Assembly: GCF_002368335.1 (NCBI RefSeq)
Contig: NZ_AP018288.1
Span: 5,963,091 to 6,027,090, forward strand
Length of the DNA stretch: 64,000 bases
Source of the DNA: Nostoc sp. NIES-4103
Lineage (GTDB): Bacteria; Cyanobacteriota; Cyanobacteriia; Cyanobacteriales; Nostocaceae
Reading direction: 5' to 3'
The translations under genes were made by a program, and so were the position numbers. Position 1 is the stretch's first letter, and each line of letters begins with the position of its first letter. Below are positions 1 through 7,965 of this stretch, piece after piece. The notes under the pieces are model-generated. The model ran no database searches and was not told the DNA's origin. It saw only the letters and a program-made list of their open reading frames with translations.

Positions 1-97
1 GACTACTAACAACTGACACTGAAAAACTTCATAAGACAGAGAATGGCCGATATACTTAGACCATAAAAAATTACACGTTTTTCATTTTTTTGAATCT

Positions 98-1336
98 ATG
101 CGAGTCCTGTTTCTGCATTCCAACTTTCCAGCGCAGTATCGCCATATCGCTATAGCTCTTGCTCAAGACCCCAGAAATCAAGTAGTCTTTGGTACGAAAA
201 ATCAAGATGTAAATATACCTGGTATTCATAAAGCAATTTTTGAGCCTAACCGCGAACCCCATTCCACAACCCATCATTATGTTCGTAGCCTAGAAAGTGC
301 AGTTTTGCATGGGCAAGCTGTGTTTAAATTATGTGACCAGCTTAAACAAAAAGGCTTTGTACCTGATATAATCTGCGGTCATTCTGGTTGGGGGCCGACC
401 TTATATATTAAAGATGCATTTCCAGACAAACCACTCTTGTGTTATTTTGAATGGTTTTATCATGCTCGTGGCTCAGATTCAGATTTTGACCCAAACGATC
501 CATTGAGTGTTGATGATTTAGCACGTATTCGTACAAAAAACGCACCGATATTACTAGATTTGTACACATGCGATCGCGGTTTATCACCAACACATTGGCA
601 AAAAGCCCAGTTTCCCCAAGAATTCCATAATAAAATTTCTGTGCTGCATGATGGAGTAGATACAGAATACTTCAAACCCAAGCCAGGAGCCAAACTAGTA
701 TTGCCCAACCTAGATTTATCTGGAGTTGATGAAATCGTCACTTATGTGGGGCGGGGAATGGAACCTTATCGTGGTTTCCCCCAGTTTATCGAAAGCATTG
801 CTTACATCCAAGAGCGAAGACCAAATTGTCATGTAGTCATCGTTGGTTCAGATAGAGTTTGCTACGGTAAATCTTTACCAAACGGTCTTACCTATAAAGA
901 ATTGATGCTCAAAAAAGTGCCACTCGATTTATCACGAGTTCACTTTACTGGCTCATTACCCTATGGACAGTATCTACAAGTAATTCAAGCATCATCAGTA
1001 CATGTTTATTTAACCCGACCATTTGTACTTTCTTGGTCAATGATTGAGGCCATGTCCACAGGCTGCTTAGTACTGGGTTCTGATACAGCACCAGTCCGTG
1101 AAGTTATCGAAGATGGGAAAAACGGTTTATTAGTTGATTTCTTCTCCCCTCAAAAGATAGCAGAACGAGTTGATGAAGTCTTCAATCATCCCACACGCAT
1201 GGCAGAACTGCGAGAGAACGCCAGAAAAACTGCCCTAGAACGCTACGCTTTAGCTAACTTACTACCCCAACACATTCAACTTATTAGAGATGTTGCCAGT
1301 AAGGGATCTAAACCCTCCATGCCTTATATTCAATAG
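98..1336 (+). CDS. Glycosyltransferase family 4 protein
   Basis: A 412-residue GT-B fold glycosyltransferase that probably transfers a sugar from a nucleotide-sugar donor in the cytoplasm; the acceptor is unknown. The N-terminal half starts with a short strand and loop (MRVLFLHSNFPAQYRH), as usual for family 4. The C-terminal Rossmann half shows VTYVGRGMEPYRGFPQFIES, then HFTGSLPYGQYLQVIQASSVHVYL. The acidic region SMIEAMSTGCLVLGSDTAPV ends in EVIEDGKNGLLVDFF, which corresponds to the E-x7-E donor site of the family. Length is normal. The ATG lies just inside the window and no operon partner is visible. Downstream is a repeat-rich gap, so it may be monocistronic or end an operon that begins outside the window. 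The class is clear; the pathway is not. Confidence 0.9.
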   Translation: MRVLFLHSNFPAQYRHIAIALAQDPRNQVVFGTKNQDVNIPGIHKAIFEPNREPHSTTHHYVRSLESAVLHGQAVFKLCDQLKQKGFVPDIICGHSGWGPTLYIKDAFPDKPLLCYFEWFYHARGSDSDFDPNDPLSVDDLARIRTKNAPILLDLYTCDRGLSPTHWQKAQFPQEFHNKISVLHDGVDTEYFKPKPGAKLVLPNLDLSGVDEIVTYVGRGMEPYRGFPQFIESIAYIQERRPNCHVVIVGSDRVCYGKSLPNGLTYKELMLKKVPLDLSRVHFTGSLPYGQYLQVIQASSVHVYLTRPFVLSWSMIEAMSTGCLVLGSDTAPVREVIEDGKNGLLVDFFSPQKIAERVDEVFNHPTRMAELRENARKTALERYALANLLPQHIQLIRDVASKGSKPSMPYIQ

Positions 1337-1786
1337 AATTGAATTGGTGCGATACCATTTTGGATTTTAGATTTTGGATTTTGGATTGAGATTCATGTTT
1401 AGTTCTGGGATTTTCCCCTAATTGACTCATATGAAATCTCAATCTTTCTCTCTGGGCAACTGACACTTTCTTCAAGTCGGCAGAGCCTTTCTGTGCGGCT
1501 GGCTCTTCAGTACTCAGCACTTTACTATATTTCAGAAAACCTCGACAATAACAAATAATCATATAATGATTATGTAATCAGCTTGATGTTTGGCAGGAAA
1601 AAGCGAGGGCAAAATCCCTGGAGTCCCGCCAAAATCCCCATAACCTTGATAAATCAATAATTAAAGCGTTTCAACATTTAGGGTAACTGCAACTATTTTG
1701 CAATAAGAGCGGCTGAAAACAATCAAAATTTCTTCCCCGCCAAAAACCCTAACAGAAAGCTTGCTCAGTAACAGTCTCAGAGGGCA
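1337..1786. other. Intergenic region before the CRISPR remnant
   Basis: No supported gene. It holds a short heptamer array (about 1360-1386, unit ATTTTGG) and A+T-rich sequence. About 90 bp directly upstream of the first CRISPR repeat would be the leader if that array was ever active, judging from repeat orientation (ATTGAAAC at the right end). Confidence 0.5.
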
Positions 1787-1897
1787 GTTTCAACTTTGTA
1801 CTACCCCGCAAGGGGATTGAAACTCCTCTAAAATTTGCCAACAAGAAGCTTCCGTTTGACGTTTCAACTTTCTACTACCCCGCAAGGGGATTGAAAC
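1787..1897 (+). CRISPR. Minimal CRISPR array: two repeats, one spacer
   Basis: Two 37-bp repeats (1787-1823 and 1861-1897) differ at one base (position 12, G versus C). They flank a 37-bp spacer (1824-1860). The repeat begins GTTTCAACTTT, has an inner stem CCCCGC-AA-GGGG, and ends in ATTGAAAC, the usual 3' end of cyanobacterial CRISPR repeats. No cas gene lies in the window, so this is either a remnant or an array served in trans. Confidence 0.85.
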
Positions 1898-1979
1898 CTA
1901 TAGAGAAAAACGTCCTTTTATTGAGCGTTATAGCTGAAGAACTTGCCAGTATAATAGCGTGGATATTATTTAAAAAAAT

Positions 1980-2070
1980 ACGCCGAACTTCTTCCTCTGC
2001 GCTGCGCCAGTTGCTACAACGGGGGGAACCCCCGCAAAGCACTGGCTTCTCTGCGTCTTGGCGGTTCGAT
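1980..2070. repeat. Dispersed G+C-rich palindromic repeat upstream of rnhA
   Basis: A mosaic containing GCGCTGCGCCAGTTGC, an inner inverted repeat GGGGG-AA-CCCCC near 2020-2032, and TGCGTCTTGGCGGTTCG at its end. The last block recurs near 45690-45710. It separates the CRISPR remnant from rnhA, so the rnhA promoter must lie within or before it. Confidence 0.6.
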
Positions 2071-2080
2071 ATTCCCAACC

Positions 2081-2977
2081 ATGTCCACCAAACCTACAAT
2101 CCAAAGCATATACACTGATGGTGCTTGCACCGGCAACCCTGGCCCTGGAGGTTGGGGCGTTGTCGTCTACTTCGACGATGGCTCAATCCACGAAATGGGC
2201 GACGCATCCCAGCGTACTACCAATAATAAAATGGAAATGCAAGCCGCGATCGCAGCCTTGCAATATTTCCACGCATCAGGACAAACTGAACCCATCACCC
2301 TACATACCGATAGCGAATACCTCATCAACTGCGTTACCAAGTGGGTGAAAAACTGGAAAAGAAAAGGCTGGAAAAAAGCAGACGGGAACCCCGTTCAAAA
2401 TCAAGACCTTTTAGAAATCCTCGATGAACTCAACAGCCGAAAAGTCAATTGGCAACACGTCCGGGGCCATTCCGGTAACATAGGTAACGAACGTTGTGAT
2501 GCGATCGCTCGCAGCTTTGCAAGTGGTAAAATCCCCTCTTTACAACAATTATCTCTCACAAACCTTCATAAAACTTTACCATCCCCAGTAGCAAAAGTAT
2601 CTAAATATGAAACAAACTCTACAATAATTGACACAAGGACACAGGAAATAAGTACTCCTGCATTAGAAATAACCTCTATGGAACAACCTACCGCACAAGC
2701 TGCGGCGGCAATTGAAGAAAAGCTGCCTGAAAACAGAGTCGAACAACTCCGCAACCTAGTAGAAACTCTGCGTATCGCTGACGAAATTGCTGAAAAAGGC
2801 TACTTAATCACCAGTTCTGAACTAGCAGACTTAATGGATGTCCACGCCAGCGCCGTCACCAGTCGTGGGGATCAGTGGCGTTGGCGGAACTGGATAGTAT
2901 CACGAGTACGACGTGAAGGCAATCAAATTCTCTGGGAACTGGAACGCGGGGATCAAGTAGGAGGTGAAGATGAGTGA
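2081..2977 (+). CDS. rnhA: Ribonuclease HI with C-terminal extension
   Basis: RNase HI cleaves the RNA strand of RNA-DNA hybrids in the cytoplasm, for example R-loops and primer remnants. Residues 1-150 form the classic domain. The DEDD acidic residues are visible as IYTDGACTGNPGPGGWG (first Asp), NNKMEMQAAI (Glu), HTDSEYLINCVTKW (second Asp) and GNERCDAIA (last Asp), with the catalytic-loop His in VRGHSGN. The protein is 298 residues, about twice the usual length. Residues from about 210 form an extra domain (ENRVEQLRNLVETLRIADEI, then SSELADLMDVHASAVTSRGD), which looks like a small helical, perhaps helix-turn-helix, DNA-binding module. The linker is rich in Thr, Ser and Ala. The RNase function is near certain; the role of the extension is inferred. 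Confidence 0.93.
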   Translation: MSTKPTIQSIYTDGACTGNPGPGGWGVVVYFDDGSIHEMGDASQRTTNNKMEMQAAIAALQYFHASGQTEPITLHTDSEYLINCVTKWVKNWKRKGWKKADGNPVQNQDLLEILDELNSRKVNWQHVRGHSGNIGNERCDAIARSFASGKIPSLQQLSLTNLHKTLPSPVAKVSKYETNSTIIDTRTQEISTPALEITSMEQPTAQAAAAIEEKLPENRVEQLRNLVETLRIADEIAEKGYLITSSELADLMDVHASAVTSRGDQWRWRNWIVSRVRREGNQILWELERGDQVGGEDE

Positions 2978-3170
2978 GGAGTGAGGGAGATGGGGGAGCG
3001 GGGGAGCAGGGGAGCGGGGGAGATGGGGGGATGAGGGGATGATATCAAGTTCGGCTAATTACTTACGATATAGTCGGTTTGCCTGGTAATAGGTAATGGG
3101 TAATGGGTAATGGGCCATATGTGATGACCAATAGTAAAATCCAATTACCTATTACCTATTACCTATTACC
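2968..3170. repeat. Heptamer and mosaic repeats between rnhA and cruG
   Basis: G-rich tandem sequence at 2985-3040 is followed by copy 1 of a 52-bp dispersed repeat (3039-3090, starting ATGATATCAAGTTCGG). Then come inverted heptamer arrays, GTAATGG at about 3095-3115 and CCTATTA at about 3143-3170. The two arrays are complementary and could fold into a hairpin between the convergent genes, acting as a bidirectional terminator. Confidence 0.75.
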
Positions 3171-4404
3171 GACACTCATAACTTCTTCCCCGCCATTCGC
3201 GTGGAGTGCGGAAGGCAGACAAAAAGATTCGCAACACTGCTAGGGGATCAGCTAAGGGGGAAAGCCAAAATAACCAGCCGCCTTTGGCACTCTGGCGATC
3301 GTAGGAAGGAGCGATCGCAAGTAGCATAGCAAAACGAATCACTAGCAAAAATACGTTCAGCCCCAACAATAAAAGCAGGGGAACTCGGGGCCCCCACGAC
3401 CAAAGGGAGTGGGGATTAGGGGCAACAGGGACGATGGAAAGCAGGAAAGAAACAAAGAAATAACTCAGTAAAATCAACAGGGGTAGACCTTGAACGGCTA
3501 ATAGTAGCCATAAATCTCCCCAAACTTGAGCTGATGGAGATGCATCTTTGAGATCGAGACTACGCCCCCATTCCTTCCAAGTCTCTATTGCTCCTTCATA
3601 CATCCGCACCTTCAGTACTTTCGCACCATCTAAAAAGCCCACTTTAAAACCAAGGCTTGCAATATGCCGTGCCAAGGTTACATCATCGCAAAAAGAACTA
3701 CTTGCACTGGTGTAACCACCGACAGCAGCTAAAACAGAGCGACGGCATAAAAAGCACTGTCCATTGGCCATCACCCTTTCCGGCTGATCAGTTTTGATAC
3801 CAGCCGGATCGAATCGATAAAGCAGAGTCATCAACAGTGCTGGTTGTAGCCAGCATTCTCCTGGATACTTGAGAATAAACTGGGGTGATAAAGAAACCAA
3901 GTCATACCCTTGCGTTTCGGCAGTCTTCACCAAAGCAGCAACTAAACTAGGATGTGGTTGAGTATCAGCATCCATTCCCAGAAACCACTGGCTTGCTTGT
4001 GAACTCTGTAAAAAGCCGTTATGCAACGCCCAAGGACGCCCTACCCAGCCAGAGGGTAACGGGTCATCACACGTCAAGCGAAAGCGGGGATCTTGTTGTT
4101 GTGCAGCTTTCACCAAGTCGGGGGTACCATCTTGAGACTTACTGTCTACGACAATAATCTCGCGCACTTCATAACTTTGCCGACTCAACCCTGATAACAG
4201 AGGACTAATACGAAGAGCCTCATTCAATGTAGGAACAACAACACTAACACTACCCAAAATATCCAGCGTTGGCTGTTGGGGTTGAATGGGTGGATGGCGT
4301 GTTGGCCCCTTTACTAGACGCGAGAGTAGAATAGCCGTTGCTGGTAACTGGATAAGAAGCAGTAGGAGTGATATGGCTCCTACTGCTGTCAAAGCGTTGT
4401 CCAC
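3166..4404 (-). CDS. cruG: Carotenoid 2-O-glycosyltransferase CruG (GT2 family)
   Basis: A membrane-bound family 2 glycosyltransferase. In cyanobacteria the cruF-cruG pair makes myxol glycosides (myxoxanthophyll): CruG attaches the sugar to the 2'-hydroxyl. The sequence shows an N-terminal membrane segment, VVVPTLNEALRISPLLSGL, VDSKSQDGTPDLV, the DAD motif in FLGMDADTQPHPSL, and two to three C-terminal hydrophobic segments. The frame is open to 4509, but its first 35 residues are encoded by dispersed repeat DNA. The GTG at 4404 (VDNALTAVGAISLL) is therefore the more credible start, though it lacks a clear ribosome binding site. A second copy of the dispersed hairpin repeat is read in frame at 3378-3425 (PNPHSLWSWGPRVP), between membrane segments. 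It lies downstream of cruF on the same strand, which supports the assignment. Confidence 0.85.
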   Translation of the reverse strand: MDNALTAVGAISLLLLLIQLPATAILLSRLVKGPTRHPPIQPQQPTLDILGSVSVVVPTLNEALRISPLLSGLSRQSYEVREIIVVDSKSQDGTPDLVKAAQQQDPRFRLTCDDPLPSGWVGRPWALHNGFLQSSQASQWFLGMDADTQPHPSLVAALVKTAETQGYDLVSLSPQFILKYPGECWLQPALLMTLLYRFDPAGIKTDQPERVMANGQCFLCRRSVLAAVGGYTSASSSFCDDVTLARHIASLGFKVGFLDGAKVLKVRMYEGAIETWKEWGRSLDLKDASPSAQVWGDLWLLLAVQGLPLLILLSYFFVSFLLSIVPVAPNPHSLWSWGPRVPLLLLLGLNVFLLVIRFAMLLAIAPSYDRQSAKGGWLFWLSPLADPLAVLRIFLSAFRTPREWRGRSYECR

Positions 4405-4422
4405 GTTGATAATACTTTGCAA

Positions 4423-4588
4423 TTGATGGGAATGGGAATTGGGAATTGGGAATTGGGAATGGGGAACTCGGAACCCCCACGACCACTCGTGAGTGGGGAT
4501 TAGGGGCAATTGGGAATGGGGAATGGGGAATTGGGAATTGGGAATTGGGAAATAATTAACTCCTAACTCCTAACTCCTAACTCCTAAC
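4423..4588. repeat. Heptamer arrays and dispersed hairpin repeat between cruF and cruG
   Basis: TTGGGAA heptamers (4435-4465 and 4510-4550) flank one copy of the roughly 48-bp dispersed repeat (4461-4510). CTAACTC heptamers follow (4557-4588). The array separates two genes expected to be co-transcribed and creates a spurious upstream start for cruG. Confidence 0.9.
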
Positions 4589-5497
4589 TTATTTCAAGGC
4601 AACTTTGACGCTGGCTACTGAAACTTCTTTGGTTGCTGGTTCAAGACTAACTTGATTAGCTGCGGCTGAACCTTTTAGCCAAAACAGTACAGCAGGGGTT
4701 ACACCTAGCAACAAACCTAGTAATACAGGAATAGAAAATCCAGCTGCTAAGCTCATAACTGTGGCGAAGCCAAAGTTGCTTAAATAAACTGCCAATGGTA
4801 AATTCAGCTGCGATCGCTCTAATTTAATAGGGTTATTTTTCCACAATAATGCTGCCACAGTCATAAATACTGAACCAGTACCTAACCAGCCAGCAAAGTT
4901 TTGGTAAGGCATACCGAAGAAAGCACCTGGTTGTTGCCAATACCAAAAGGGCAAAGCGGTTTGACTCATCGCAGGATCAAGAACAAAATCCCAGGAGGTA
5001 AGCAGCAAAGCACCAAAACCAATTGCACCTACATGACGCAACAAGCTAGGTTTTTTGTCTACTTCTAAACCAGCACGCGCCAGCAAGTACGAAACGCATC
5101 CTACATAAAACCATGACAAAGGAATTGTGAATGGCACTAAACCAGCAATTTTATAGCCCAAGCCACTCAGATAGCTGTAGTGACCAAAAGGAAAGCCTGT
5201 GCTAGTTCCTAAAAGTTCACTGGTTAAGGAAATCAGCACTGCGGGTAACATAAAAGCCAAAATGCGACCCAAACCCAAAACCCGCAACCCATATAAAAAA
5301 ACAGCTGCTGCACCCAAGAGCATATAAGCTACGCCACCACCAGCCATACTCCACTGCATGGCAGTCTGTCCAATCTCAGATAAATGGAAAATTACTTCAG
5401 CATTAGGTACAACTAGTAGTATCCCTACCAATCCAAAAACCATTGACACGATATGACCAATCAGGGATACACGCTCAGCAATAACAAGTTGTTTCAT
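4589..5497 (-). CDS. cruF: Carotenoid 1',2'-hydratase CruF
   Basis: CruF hydrates the psi end of gamma-carotene-type carotenoids in the membrane, preparing the 2'-position that CruG glycosylates. The protein has about seven hydrophobic segments and the hallmark stretch LGTSTGFPFGHYSYLSGLGY, followed by VPFTIPLSWFYVGC and TSWDFVLDPAMSQ, typical of this DUF422/CruF family. The frame is open to 5524, but the ATG at 5497 (MKQLVIAERV) is preceded by AAGGA at 9 nt and is preferred. The A/K/V-rich C-terminal tail is a normal poorly conserved end. The neighbouring cruG on the same strand makes the call firm. Confidence 0.88.
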   Translation of the reverse strand: MKQLVIAERVSLIGHIVSMVFGLVGILLVVPNAEVIFHLSEIGQTAMQWSMAGGGVAYMLLGAAAVFLYGLRVLGLGRILAFMLPAVLISLTSELLGTSTGFPFGHYSYLSGLGYKIAGLVPFTIPLSWFYVGCVSYLLARAGLEVDKKPSLLRHVGAIGFGALLLTSWDFVLDPAMSQTALPFWYWQQPGAFFGMPYQNFAGWLGTGSVFMTVAALLWKNNPIKLERSQLNLPLAVYLSNFGFATVMSLAAGFSIPVLLGLLLGVTPAVLFWLKGSAAANQVSLEPATKEVSVASVKVALK

Positions 5498-5876
5498 AGA
5501 GAATTCCTTAACAAGAAGTGACACATCGCTACTCGGCTGCTAACAGTTTACAAATGTTTACGGAAATATTTAAGTGGTTTGTGTCCTAATTCTTCACCAA
5601 GTAGTGAGATTGACTTGCAACAGCATAACAACCTCTTGATAGAATCCATAGGAAATAGGATGATAGACATATAGTCTAAGCGATCGCAATCAACATCTAT
5701 CCAACTAAATACGCTTTATTCTAGCTGGCAATAGATATAACCCTTGTATCCGTAGGTTTAATAGCTGAGTATAGACAATCATTACAACCTCAGCAACCTG
5801 TCAAAATAGAACAAGGTCTTTAGTAGCACTAAATCCTGCTAAGTAATATATTTAACCGCTAATGGCAAATTAAGTC
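5498..5876. other. Divergent promoter region
   Basis: This gap between the divergent cruF and the 147-residue membrane protein gene is A+T-rich with one GCGATCGC octamer near 5680. No repeat array, RNA gene or convincing consensus promoter was found. Confidence 0.5.
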
Positions 5877-6320
5877 ATGTCAATTGTGAAAAGACTTCCC
5901 TGGATTTCCTTAGTGCTGGTACTGCTGAGCTATAGTACGTTAGGTTGGGTGTTATTGGAAACAAAAGCCCCTAAATTTGTCTGGTTGGTAGTTGTGCCTG
6001 CTGTTTTGCTGTTAGTAGCAAGTTTGACAACGCCTTTATCTTTAGTAGCAAAGTATTTCAGTATTTTATTTAAATCAAATCTCAGGACTTTTGCCGTTGC
6101 TGTTTTAGGAGCATTCTTATTTTTCTTAATGCTTGCTTGGTTCCGATTATTTCTTGATTCCTTACTGATCATTTCTGCGGCTATATTAGCGAGAATAGAT
6201 TTTCAAGTTTCTGGTTTTAAAGAAGGGCAAGCTTTTTTGATTACGTCTATAGTTTCATTGACAGGTATGGCGTTAGGTGCGGGGATGTACATTGCATTTT
6301 CCCATTACATACGCTTTTAA
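5877..6320 (+). CDS. Small integral membrane protein, unknown function
   Basis: A 147-residue protein that I do not recognise. It is almost entirely hydrophobic, with four likely membrane segments: about residues 9-27, 33-52, 68-103 (long, possibly a hairpin) and 120-142. A basic N-terminus (SIVKRLPW) suggests an inside N-terminus. There are no cysteines or catalytic-looking motifs. It stands alone between the divergent cruF and the convergent rpmA, so context gives no function. Codon use and HIP1 background resemble the neighbours, and it is probably a conserved cyanobacterial membrane protein. Confidence 0.7.
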   Translation: MSIVKRLPWISLVLVLLSYSTLGWVLLETKAPKFVWLVVVPAVLLLVASLTTPLSLVAKYFSILFKSNLRTFAVAVLGAFLFFLMLAWFRLFLDSLLIISAAILARIDFQVSGFKEGQAFLITSIVSLTGMALGAGMYIAFSHYIRF

Positions 6321-6330
6321 GTAAAACAAA

Positions 6331-6403
6331 AATCCCCTAGCTAATTAGCAGCCGTGGGGATTGTCAAAAATCCTTGAGGCGTATTGCCAACAAACCTCAA
6401 GGA
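6331..6403 (-). terminator. Tandem terminator hairpins after rplU-rpmA
   Basis: A perfect 9-bp stem TCCTTGAGG/CCTCAAGGA (6371-6379 with 6395-6403) is followed on the minus strand by a T run. A second stem AATCCCC/GGGGATT (6331-6337 with 6356-6362) is again followed by T-rich sequence on the minus strand. Both fit termination of the ribosomal operon; the second may also serve the convergent gene. Confidence 0.8.
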
Positions 6404-6429
6404 GTTAAACCAATTTAAATTGTCTGATT

Positions 6430-6720
6430 CTAACTAGCTGCTGCTTCAACTACTTCAGCTGGGGCAACAACTGGATAAACACTGATTTTTTTGCGGGTTT
6501 TACCCTTTCTTTCAAAAGTCACTACACCGTCAACCAAGGCAAACAAAGTGTCATCACTGCCGATACCGACATTGTTACCTGGGTGAAATTTGGTGCCGCG
6601 TTGACGCACGAGAATGTTTCCCGCCCGGACAGTCTGTCCGCCGTAGCGTTTCACGCCTAGACGTTGGGCATTAGAATCACGACCGTTGCGTGTACTACCT
6701 GTTCCTTTCTTATGAGCCAT
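6430..6720 (-). CDS. rpmA: 50S ribosomal protein L27
   Basis: A 96-residue large-subunit protein whose N-terminus reaches toward the peptidyl transferase centre. The start MAHKKGTGSTRNGRDSNAQR and the block RAGNILVRQRGTKFHPG are unmistakable L27. No cleavable N-terminal extension is present, unlike L27 of Firmicutes. It is the second gene of an rplU-rpmA operon, 31 nt after rplU, the usual bacterial order. Strong hairpins follow it. The Ala/Val/Glu-rich C-terminal tail is common in cyanobacteria. Confidence 0.98.
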   Translation of the reverse strand: MAHKKGTGSTRNGRDSNAQRLGVKRYGGQTVRAGNILVRQRGTKFHPGNNVGIGSDDTLFALVDGVVTFERKGKTRKKISVYPVVAPAEVVEAAAS

Positions 6721-6751
6721 AATTTCCTCTTATCTTTCTTCTTTTTTACTA

Positions 6752-7150
6752 TTATTCAGCAGTTGCTTCTGCTGGGGAATCATCAGCTACAGCAGTTTCG
6801 GCAGTTGCAGCTTCTTGGGCACTCAGCACCGTACCGTTGAGGGTGATGGAATCAATAAAAAGTCTAGTGATTTCCTGGCGATGTCCCCGCTTTTTGCGGG
6901 TTTTCTTTTTCGGCTTCATTTTGTATACCAGGACTTTGCGGCCTCTGAAATTTTTTAGCACCGTCCCTTGTATACTCGCCCCAGCTACTAGTGGCTGTCC
7001 AATAGTAACTTCGCCGTCATGCTGTACTAGTAATACTGAATCTATTGTAACTTTATCGTCTGCTTCCGCAGCGAGTAGTTCAATGTCATAAAAGCGGCCT
7101 GGCTCAACTCGTACTTGTTTGCCGCCAGTTTCAATAATTGCGTAGGTCAT
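6752..7150 (-). CDS. rplU: 50S ribosomal protein L21
   Basis: L21 binds 23S rRNA early in large-subunit assembly. The protein begins MTYAIIETGGKQVRVEPG and has the conserved block KMKPKKKTRKKRGHRQ. The frame is open to 7192, but the ATG at 7150 has AAGGA 9 nt upstream and matches the family N-terminus, so it is preferred, giving 132 residues. The C-terminal Ala/Thr/Glu tail is longer than in E. coli and is a cyanobacterial feature. It forms an operon with rpmA. The upstream region contains repeat DNA and a strong hairpin at 7557-7588 that may belong to its leader. Confidence 0.97.
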   Translation of the reverse strand: MTYAIIETGGKQVRVEPGRFYDIELLAAEADDKVTIDSVLLVQHDGEVTIGQPLVAGASIQGTVLKNFRGRKVLVYKMKPKKKTRKKRGHRQEITRLFIDSITLNGTVLSAQEAATAETAVADDSPAEATAE

Positions 7151-7199
7151 GGAATTGTCCTTGAAGTTGCCGTACAGGTAGCTAGCTTTCATCTCTTAA

Positions 7200-7550
7200 T
7201 AGAGATGCAATTTATCGAAAGCGGCAGGAAACTCTATCCGCTTGTAGGTGGTCAGGGTTGCTCACCCCGCCGCTTGGGGAATGGGGAATTGGGGAGCCAG
7301 CGCGGTCTTGGGGAGCCAGTGCGGTCTTGGGGTTTCCCCCTTCGGGTTCGTGAGTTCGCCAGACGCTCGTTCCTCGCTACCGCTTCGCTAACGACGCAAA
7401 GCGCTCCTGTCGGCGACTCACTCACCAAGTGGAGCATCTGGCGTGGTCTCCCCCATGAGCAACTGGCGTTAGCAAGAGCGTTAGCGAGCTTGCGAGCGTC
7501 ACCCGAAGGGGTATTGGTAACTTTTTCCCATGGCCCATGGCCTATTCGCC
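7200..7550. repeat. G+C-rich mosaic repeat in the rplU upstream region
   Basis: It contains a tandem duplication of GGAGCCAGYGCGGTCTTGGG (7301-7332) and palindromic blocks such as GCGTTAGCAAGAGCGTTAGC (7466-7485). Related blocks recur near 39500-39590 and 59990-60060. Open frames across it are low-complexity and lack recognisable domains, so no gene is called. It appears inserted between the rplU start and its probable promoter. Confidence 0.7.
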
Positions 7551-7556
7551 GTTCCC

Positions 7557-7588
7557 AAAAACTCCATTCTCTTGTGGATGGAGTTTTT
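7557..7588. terminator. Strong symmetric hairpin with U tract, rplU leader side
   Basis: A perfect 11-bp stem AAAAACTCCAT/ATGGAGTTTTT (7557-7567 with 7578-7588) has a 10-nt loop. Both strands end in a T run, so it can terminate either way. On the minus strand it lies about 400 nt upstream of rplU and could be an attenuator in that leader. No gene directly upstream on either strand explains it. Confidence 0.75.
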
Positions 7589-7790
7589 CATCTTGTTTCG
7601 ATCAATCGCTATTCCTAGCTTTTGCAATGTGTCTACCTGATCCGAGCAGGAATTAGACAGACAATCTATTATTGTATTTTATTAATCAGCTTTAAGTCAA
7701 CTAGTGCAAAAAATTTAATTAATTTCGACTTGATGTGCGAAATGCAGCTAGTTCTTGCTGTAGTTAATAGTGACACAGAACAGCACTAAC

Positions 7791-7831
7791 AAATCTGAGC
7801 AAGAATTTACCTTGCTCAGATTTTCTCTTTT
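7791..7831 (+). terminator. Perfect 13-bp terminator of an unassigned plus-strand transcript
   Basis: The stem AAATCTGAGCAAG/CTTGCTCAGATTT (7791-7803 with 7811-7823) has a 7-nt loop and is followed by TCTCTTTT, a textbook intrinsic terminator on the plus strand. No plus-strand protein gene lies upstream. The roughly 170 bp before it (about 7620-7790) may encode a small RNA. It could also end the minus-strand gene at 7966, although the T tract is weaker in that direction. Confidence 0.7.
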
Positions 7832-7844
7832 AAAGGTGCAGCAA

Positions 7845-7950
7845 AGATGAGGGAGTGAGGGAGTGAGGGAGAAATAACTAATGCCCAATCCCCAATTACC
7901 AATTACCAATGCCCAATGCCCCATGCCCCATGCCCAATGCCCCATGCCCT
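7845..7950. repeat. Heptamer arrays
   Basis: Arrays of GAGGGAGT (7848-7872) and of CCCAATG/CCCCATG-type heptamers (7880-7947), the same classes found elsewhere in the window. They lie just downstream of the minus-strand gene ending at 7966. Confidence 0.85.
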
Positions 7951-7965
7951 CAGTTCAAGAATAAG

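Noticed and set aside
1898..2080. A continuation of the CRISPR array past the second repeat
   Set aside because: No third repeat or degenerate repeat follows; the sequence becomes a different dispersed repeat.
4405..4509. Upstream in-frame start extending cruG by 35 residues
   Set aside because: The extension is encoded by repeat DNA and is absent from the expected family N-terminus.
7115..7618. Open frame of 167 codons on the plus strand across the rplU upstream region
   Set aside because: It consists largely of G+C-rich mosaic repeat, overlaps rplU on the opposite strand, and shows no domain or ribosome binding site.
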